This document shows, piece after piece, positions 58,200-64,000 of a stretch of 64,000 nucleotides of DNA (the stretch's first letter is position 1; each line of letters starts with the position of its first letter). A model generated the notes under the pieces. The model saw nothing but the letters and a program-made list of their open reading frames with translations, was not told the DNA's origin and did not search any database. Source of the stretch: Amborella trichopoda (Eukaryota; Streptophyta; Magnoliopsida; Amborellales; Amborellaceae); assembly GCF_000471905.2 (NCBI RefSeq), contig NW_006498220.1, positions 1,569,690 through 1,633,689 on the forward strand, written 5' to 3'. A program made the position numbers and the translations under genes.

Positions 58200-58975
58200 G
58201 AGCCAATCCACAAAAACGTGCCTTTGGGGTTGAATCCGAAGAATTACTAAGCTTTATAGTAAGCCAAAGAGGCATTGCGGTGGACCCATCCAGAATACGA
58301 GCCATCACTGAAATGCCCTTTCCCCAAACCATCAGAGAAATTCGTGGGCTGCAAAGTCGCATACAAGCCATAAGGCATTTCATCTCACAACTAGCAGACA
58401 AGTGCGCAATGTTTAAATAGACTACTCAAGAAAGATACCCCATTCATATGGGATAATGAGTGTCAAGAAGCGTTTGATCAAATCAACTAGTACCTCACCA
58501 AACCTCCCATCTTTAGTCCTCCTAGTCCAGACAAACCCATGCTCCTATACATGTCAGAGAGAGACAAGACCATGGGGGTAATGTTAGGATAATACGATGA
58601 CCATGGAAAAGAACAAACGATATACTACATCAGTAAGACTATGGTGGACTATGAGACAAGATACACAGATGTGGAGAAGCATTGCTTGATGCTTGTGTGG
58701 GCCATATAGAAGTTAAGACACTATGTCTTCTCTCATTCAGTCAAGCTCATCTCAAAAATAGACCCACTCAAGTACCTATTGGAGAGATCAGTCCTGAACA
58801 GACATTTGGCGAGAGGAGAGCGCTATTGAGCGAGTTCGAGATCAAATATGTTACTAAAAACTCAATCAAAGGAAAATCCATTGCTGACCACTTAGCTGAA
58901 CACACACTGCCAGATAACACTTCCGTCAACACGAATATCCCTGATGAGAACCTCTTCACAATCGAGGAATCAATT
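58200..58975 (+). pseudogene. pol: RT end and first RNase H of element Z
   Basis: Enters at NPQKRAFGVESEELLSFIVSQRGIAVDP (58200 onward), the RT thumb, followed by IRAITEMPFPQTIREIRGL and a frameshifted RNase H: near 58620, pieces equal to the YYISKT and DVEKHCL signatures in shifting frames, then EIKYVTKNSIKGKSIADHLAEH (58835). The RT palm is missing, because the left edge abuts the inverted W gag fragment. Closest in the window to element Y. Confidence 0.8.
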
Positions 58976-59640
58976 TGGGAGCTATACTTCGATGGTGCAA
59001 GGAATGAATATGGGTCAAGTATAGGAGTCATATTATGCTCACTCGAGAAGATTTAATGCCAACAGCCATCAAATTGAATTTCCCATGTACCAATAATGTT
59101 GCTGAATATAAAGCCTTGATAGCCAGGCTTGAGAACACCATGGGAATGAAAATCCAACAAATACGAGCGATTGGTGACTCCTTACTCGTCATAAACTAAG
59201 TTCAAGGGATTTGGAAGGTGAAAGAAGAAAAGCTCAAGCCCTATCAAGAAAAGGTGGCAAAGATGATCCCATATTTCAAGAAAATCACCCTTTAGCATGT
59301 AACTAGGGAAAATAATCGGTTCGTCGACGCCCTTGCGACCCTTGCTTCAATGGTTGATATTCCTCCAGAAATCAACACACTGCCCTTCGATATCAGGAAC
59401 AAACATGATCTTTCACCATCAAGGATCGAAGAAGAAATAGAGCAAAAAAATGAGAACGATGAGGTGTCTCTCATGGCTTCAGATGTGCTAATTAAGGCAA
59501 AACCATGGTTCCACGATGTTCTGTCCTTGTTAAAAGATGGGTTATACCCTGAAGGAGCCACCAAAAAGGATAAAGAATCCCTTCAAAGGTTTTATATGAG
59601 ATTCTTAGTAAGAGGTGATCTCCTGTTTAAAAAAGCCCTT
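58976..59640 (+). pseudogene. pol: Second (Tat-type) RNase H and linker of element Z
   Basis: ELYFDGARNEYGSSIGVILCS (58979-59041) keeps the first catalytic Asp that Y lost. Frameshifted continuation: an EYKALIARLE-like block near 59105 and IGDSLLVIN near 59168. An open 97-codon segment (59350-59640) is the linker to the integrase, ending FLVRGDLLFKKAL. Confidence 0.8.
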
Positions 59641-60364
59641 TAATGACATCATTCTACGGTAACTTGATCACTTAGAAATCGACCAAGTACTGGCAGAGTT
59701 ACACAATGAAGGAGGTCATTCTAATGCAGCCGCCTTAGCTCAGAAGATCAGGCGCTAAGGCTATTACAGGACCACCATGGCTGAAGATTGTTAGAAATTT
59801 GTAAAGAGGTGTTTCATAAAGTTGACATCCCAAATGTCAGCTTTATAGAGACCTCATCCATGCACCGTCTGTACCACTCAACTCAACACCGCTTGTATAG
59901 CCCTTCGTCATGTGGGGTCATGATATCATCGAAATTATCTCACCGAAAGCCTCAAATGACCACCGTTTTATATTAACAGCCACAAAGTACTTCACCAATG
60001 GGTAGAGGCAGTATCATTTGTCAAAATTGAGGGACAACATGTTGCCCTCTCATAAAGAACAATATTGTATTCAGGTTTGGTGTTCCTGAGTCAATCATTA
60101 CTGACAATGGATCCAATCTCAAAAATGGAAAGGTCTCTAAGGTGTACAAAATCTTTGGGATAACGCATAAATTCTCCACACCTTACTACCCTCAAGGAAA
60201 AGGACAAGCAGAGGCTACAAATAAAGGACTTCTCAAATTTATAGACAGAACAATAGAAGGTGGCAAAAATTAGTTCGAAAAGCTAAATGACATACTATCG
60301 GCCTACCTGACAACTGAGAAAACTCCTACTGGTATGATCCCATACTCATTGGTATATGGTATGG
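59641..60364 (+). pseudogene. pol: Integrase of element Z, split by LTR L5
   Basis: Zinc finger around ELHNEGGHSNAAALA (59695) and KRCF (59805). Core pieces in shifted frames: WGHDIIEIISPKAS (59917, first Asp), IITDNGSNL (60096, second Asp), and KGQAEATNKGLLKFI (60200, Glu). It then has TPTGMIPYSLVYGMEA (60322-60369). It is broken at the L5 duplication and resumes in frame at 63802. Confidence 0.85.
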
Positions 60365-60369
60365 AAGCA
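60365..60369 (+). repeat. Left target-site duplication of solo LTR L5
   Basis: AAGCA; identical to 63797-63801. Confidence 0.9.
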
Positions 60370-63300
60370 TGGTTAGGTGCCTTGATCTCGCCCTTCGAAT
60401 TTGGATGATCGAGTGGCACGCATCTCGGGTTTCGAGGGAAGACCTGGGACGTCGCTCTCTCGGGAACCTCGTTCGAAACGGTGGTACGTGTTACCAACAG
60501 ATGAGAGAGGAATTTAAGGTGGGTTTCGGACTTACTCAGGCTGGCTCATTGAGAGCCCTCTTAATCATGAAGAAAGCCCCCCAGTAATAAAACTGGTTCA
60601 GAATCACCTCCCATGGCTTATACTCTTCTTGTTTTCTATAATCACACACATATGGCAAAGGTTATAAGACAGGTGGGTCAGACCTCGCCCTTTTCCTCTT
60701 TGATGAATGTACATAAGCATGCACATTCAAAAAGAAAAATAAGAGAAGAAAGAAGGGGGAGAGAAGAATTCGACTGAGTGGGAGGATCAGAGAGGTGACT
60801 AAGCTGATGAATAATTGGCCTGACATGGTAGTAAAATGGGCTCGGTAACTAAGACCCGCTCACATGATTACTACTAGATGTCATTACCAGTACCAACTAG
60901 CTAGGCATGATGGTTAGTCTGTCATGGCAATAAAGCAGGCCAAGCAATCCTAACACAACAACAATATGGCTAGATGACAGGACTATCATGAGAGGTTAAA
61001 CTCAATCCCTCTTAGTCGAATGAAAGAGTAACAGAATGATGGTTATGAGGAAAGAATAAGAAATGAAGTAAGAGAAGAAGGGAATAGAAGGAGGGAGGGA
61101 GAAGAAAGGAAGACAAGAGTATAAAAGGTGGGAGAATAAAAGAGAGAGAGGGAAGGAAGACGCAGTTGGCGTTAAGCACTGCCGACTGTGTAAGAATGAA
61201 GAGAGAGAAAATATAGTCGGCACTAGGTTTCACTGACTGTGTTATACAGAGAAGATGTAGTCCGCGCTAGGCTTCTCCAACTGCACCTGAAGAAGAGAGA
61301 GAAAAAGCAGTCGACACAAGGCTTTATCGACTGTGTCAAAAGAAGAGAGAGAAAATGCAATAGACACTAAGCTTTATCGACTGTGTCAAAAGAAGAGAGA
61401 GAAAATGCAATCAACGCTAGGCTTTACCAACTGTGTCAAAAGAATGAAGAGAAAATGCAGTCGGTGCTAGGCTTCACCAACTGTGTTGGAAGAAGAGAGA
61501 GAATATGCAGTTGGCACTAAGCTTCACCGATTGTGTCAAAAGAAGAGAGAGAAAATGCAGTCGGTGCTAGGCTTCACTGACTGTGTCAGAAGAAGAGAGA
61601 GGAAATGCAATCGACGTTAGGCTTCACCGACTGTGTCAGAAGAAGAGAGAGAAAATACAGTCATGCTAGAGGTCGCCGACTGTGTCAAAAGAAGAGAAAG
61701 AAAATGCAGTCAGCACAAGGCTTCACTGACTGTGTCAGAAGAATAGAGAAAAAATGCAGTTGACGCTAGTCTTCGCCGACTGTGTCAGAAGAAGAGAAAA
61801 GGAGAGACCTAGAAGGCGTTAGGCTTGCGCTGGTTCTGATGGAAGAGAAGCAAGAGAGAGAGATCGAGCCAGCATTATACTTCGCTGACTTGACAAAAAG
61901 GAGAGAGAGAAATCCAACTAGCGCTAGGCTTTCACCGACTGCAATAAAAGAGAAGGAGAGAGAGAAATCCAGTCAGTGTTAGGCTTCGCCGACTACAACA
62001 GAAGAGAAGGAGAGAGAGAAATCCAACAGGTGCTAGGCTTCACCGTCTGCAACAAAAGAGAAGGAGAGAGAGAAATCCAGCCGGCGCTAGGATTCATCAA
62101 TTGTAACAGAAGAGAAGGAGAGAGAGAAATCCAACCACGGTAAGCTTCGTCGGCTGCAACAGAAGAGAAGGAGAGAGAGAGAAATTCAGTCGGTGCTAGG
62201 CTTCGTCGACTGGCTTTAGAAGAAGAGAAGGAGATAGAGACGAGAAGAAGAGAGCGAGAGATAGAAATGAGAAATAGGGGAGGAGAGAGAAAGAGATGGA
62301 GACGAGAAAGAGATAGAGATGAGAATGAGGTAAGGAGAGAGAAAGTTATTTGCCTGAAGGGTATCAACCCTTTTTTTCTCTCTCCTCTCTCTCTCCAAGA
62401 CGTACCCAAGAACTTCAGCAAGAATGGAAATTTTATTGAATCAAGGAGAAATGAACCGAAGGTCCTTACAATTTAGCTTTGCATGTTCATATAGAGTTCG
62501 GCTAAAACGTGGGTGTATGCCCAAAAACTTTCTCGAATTGAAGATAATTACAATTTAATTGAATTTAAATAAATTCTAAAAATGCGTGCAAAATGACTGT
62601 TTTGCCCCTGCCTAACAATATGTGGAATTCCATAACAGCTGTTGCTGCCCGAGAACTTGCATGATCTTCTGTTGTTAACCTGGGGTCATTCTGATGCCAG
62701 TTCGATCGAAAGATTATTGTTTTCTTTTGGGGCTCTGCATGGTGATCACTTTTTATATCAACTTCGAGCCATGAATCATGTTTTTGAGCCATGATCATGA
62801 GACTTATATTTTGGATGAATCTTGAAAACTTCGGATCGATTGTGTGTTCATTCCTTGATGTTTCTTCATGATGAATCACACTGAGCATGCCGTCACAATT
62901 GCGTTGCAACAAACGTAGCTTGATTTTGTGTCCGGATGAAGATTTTGTCGTCTTGAGTTTTTTACCAGAATCTTGAAATCTAGTGGTCAGAATTTACAGC
63001 AGCTTTGATGCCTTCATGTGTGAAATCCAATCGTTCATTGTATGTGAGGTTCGGACCAGGGATAGCCTCGGACCTCACACACATAATGCAATTGGTTTCG
63101 TGTCGATCGGGTATGCGATTGTCATGATCTCGCTGCTCAAACGAGGCATGTTGCTTTTGAATTTTCTACTTGAACGAGGCGTGCTTCATGGATCAGCTAC
63201 TTTCATTTAGTTTTTCTCTCTACTTGGGTGTCGTCATAGAGCGTACCACATATCGATTTGCTCATCTTGATGAGACGAACACGCTGACCAAATTTGGGAG

Positions 63301-63796
63301 TGATCCAACTTGGAATGAGTGAGTTATAGGCCCTGAAAGTAATTTTCTATGATTGTAAAGAAAGCTACTTTTAATAGTGTTTTGATGTAGTGAGGCCACA
63401 CGGGAATAGTGTGCGGTCTACCCCTTTTCGGCATTTTACCCATAACTTTATCTTGGAGTGCTCGATTAAGCCGAACCTTGACCCACAGGGGTTTTCGATC
63501 TTGTCGGATCTAATGGAAGTGGTCCCATAGCTGTTTGACGTATCAAAAGTATGACTCTAGTTACAAGGTCCATTTAAGGGTGCTACAGACCAATTTCGCT
63601 GAAATTGTTTCTTTGTGTTCACTACCTTAGACATATCTGACGCGATGAAACTTGGCAGGTAGTCTTTTGAAGTGCTGATGAAGATCTTGACCAATTCTAG
63701 TGTCATTCTGAGACTATCGAGAATTTCCACTATTATGTAGGCTTTATTGACCTGCTTCCTATCAGGGACCAAGGTGCTAAAAAATACATTCAAACA
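60370..63796 (-). mobile_element. Solo LTR L5 within the integrase of Z
   Basis: 3,427 bases, TG...CA on both strands (plus strand TGGTTAGGTGCC to TTCAAACA), with a perfect 5-base duplication. On the minus strand: U3 (63796 to about 62500), TATA-like CTATATGAAC near 62497, AATAAA at 62437-62432, a pyrimidine tract with a hairpin array (62215-61160), and an end block (60760-60370) matching L2 and L4 ends. Recent enough that the interrupted frame is still in phase. Confidence 0.95.
61160..62215 (-). repeat. Hairpin array of LTR L5
   Basis: About 21 units with a period near 50 bases. Plus strand pattern: CAGTCGGTGCTAGGCTTCAC, CGACTG, then TGTCAGAAGAAGAGAGAG. Stems include CAGTCGA (61308-61314) with TCGACTG (61327-61333), and CAGTCAG (61707-61713) with CTGACTG (61726-61732). 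The loop CTAGGCTT-like sequence is well kept. Confidence 0.9.
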
Positions 63797-64000
63797 AAGC
63801 AGTGTTACCCATTGAAGTTGAGATACCATCTCTCCGAGTGTTTATTCATAATGATTTAGATGAGGAACAAAAGATCGAAGCACGAATCGCTACCCTCGTT
63901 AATTTGGATGAAAGACAATTACATGCTACACAAAATATTGTTGCTTATCAGTGTAGAATTGAGAGGGCATACAAAAGTAAAGTTGTTCCTCGACAGTTCA
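63797..64000 (+). pseudogene. pol: Integrase C-terminal part of element Z (runs off window)
   Basis: After the right duplication AAGCA the frame reads VLPIEVEIPSLRVFIHN, then LDERQLHATQNIVAYQCRI and KSKVVPRQF at the window edge. This is the standard end of a Tat integrase. No stop in these 68 codons. Confidence 0.9.

Noticed and set aside
61160..62215. CRISPR-like array of regularly spaced hairpin repeats
   Set aside because: Units are contiguous and the spacers are the same GA-rich sequence, in plant DNA inside an LTR. No cas genes. It is a minisatellite.
8583..64000. Host genes, tRNA or rRNA
   Set aside because: I looked on both strands for non-transposon protein signatures and for tRNA-like ends and found none I could support. 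PMD is a host-like domain but sits inside element X.

Overview
This window is plant nuclear DNA made almost entirely of nested, decayed LTR retrotransposons. I found no host gene, tRNA or rRNA. The plant assignment rests on Ty3/gypsy elements of two plant lineages. One is Tat-type: a second RNase H after the first, a PBS one turn from a tRNA-Arg-like form, and antisense extra ORFs, one of which is a plant mobile domain (PMD) protein. The other is a chromodomain (Del/Tekay-like) element with a tRNA-Met-type PBS. A 20-base N gap at 28770-28789 marks an assembly gap. Species cannot be named from this sequence.

Layout, outermost to innermost. W is a minus-strand remnant (56250-58185) that received element X. 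X (8583-56249, plus strand, 5' end off-window) carries gag, protease, an antisense PMD gene with its own TATA box, tandem arrays and a 3' LTR (L4, 52709-56249); no RT or integrase was seen. X has been hit by: element Y (2267-8582, a Tat pol plus 3' LTR H, itself hit by LTR L1 at 1-2266); solo LTR L2 (10294-11676 joined to 34502-36082); solo LTR F2 (39191-42908); and a truncated F2-type LTR (48569-50345). L2 is split by E (11677-34496, minus strand, TSD TTGGG), a sister of X. E is split by F (22687-31306, plus strand, TSD TTAAG/TTAAA). At the right, a Tat pol (Z, 58200-64000) is interrupted inside its integrase by solo LTR L5 (60370-63796, perfect TSD AAGCA).

The host reading frames continue in phase across several of these insertions, which independently supports the nesting. 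All coding regions are pseudogenes with stops, frameshifts and internal deletions.

The most unusual feature is the non-coding architecture of the L-type family (X, E, W and LTRs L1-L5). Its LTRs carry polypurine/polypyrimidine tracts studded with short hairpins. The stem sequences differ completely between copies, while stem length, loop length and spacing are similar. A second hairpin module flanks the antisense cassette, and its stems vary in a compensatory way. Together with the cassette's own promoter and upstream arrays, these look like structured RNA or regulatory modules maintained by the element. That function is inferred, not shown.
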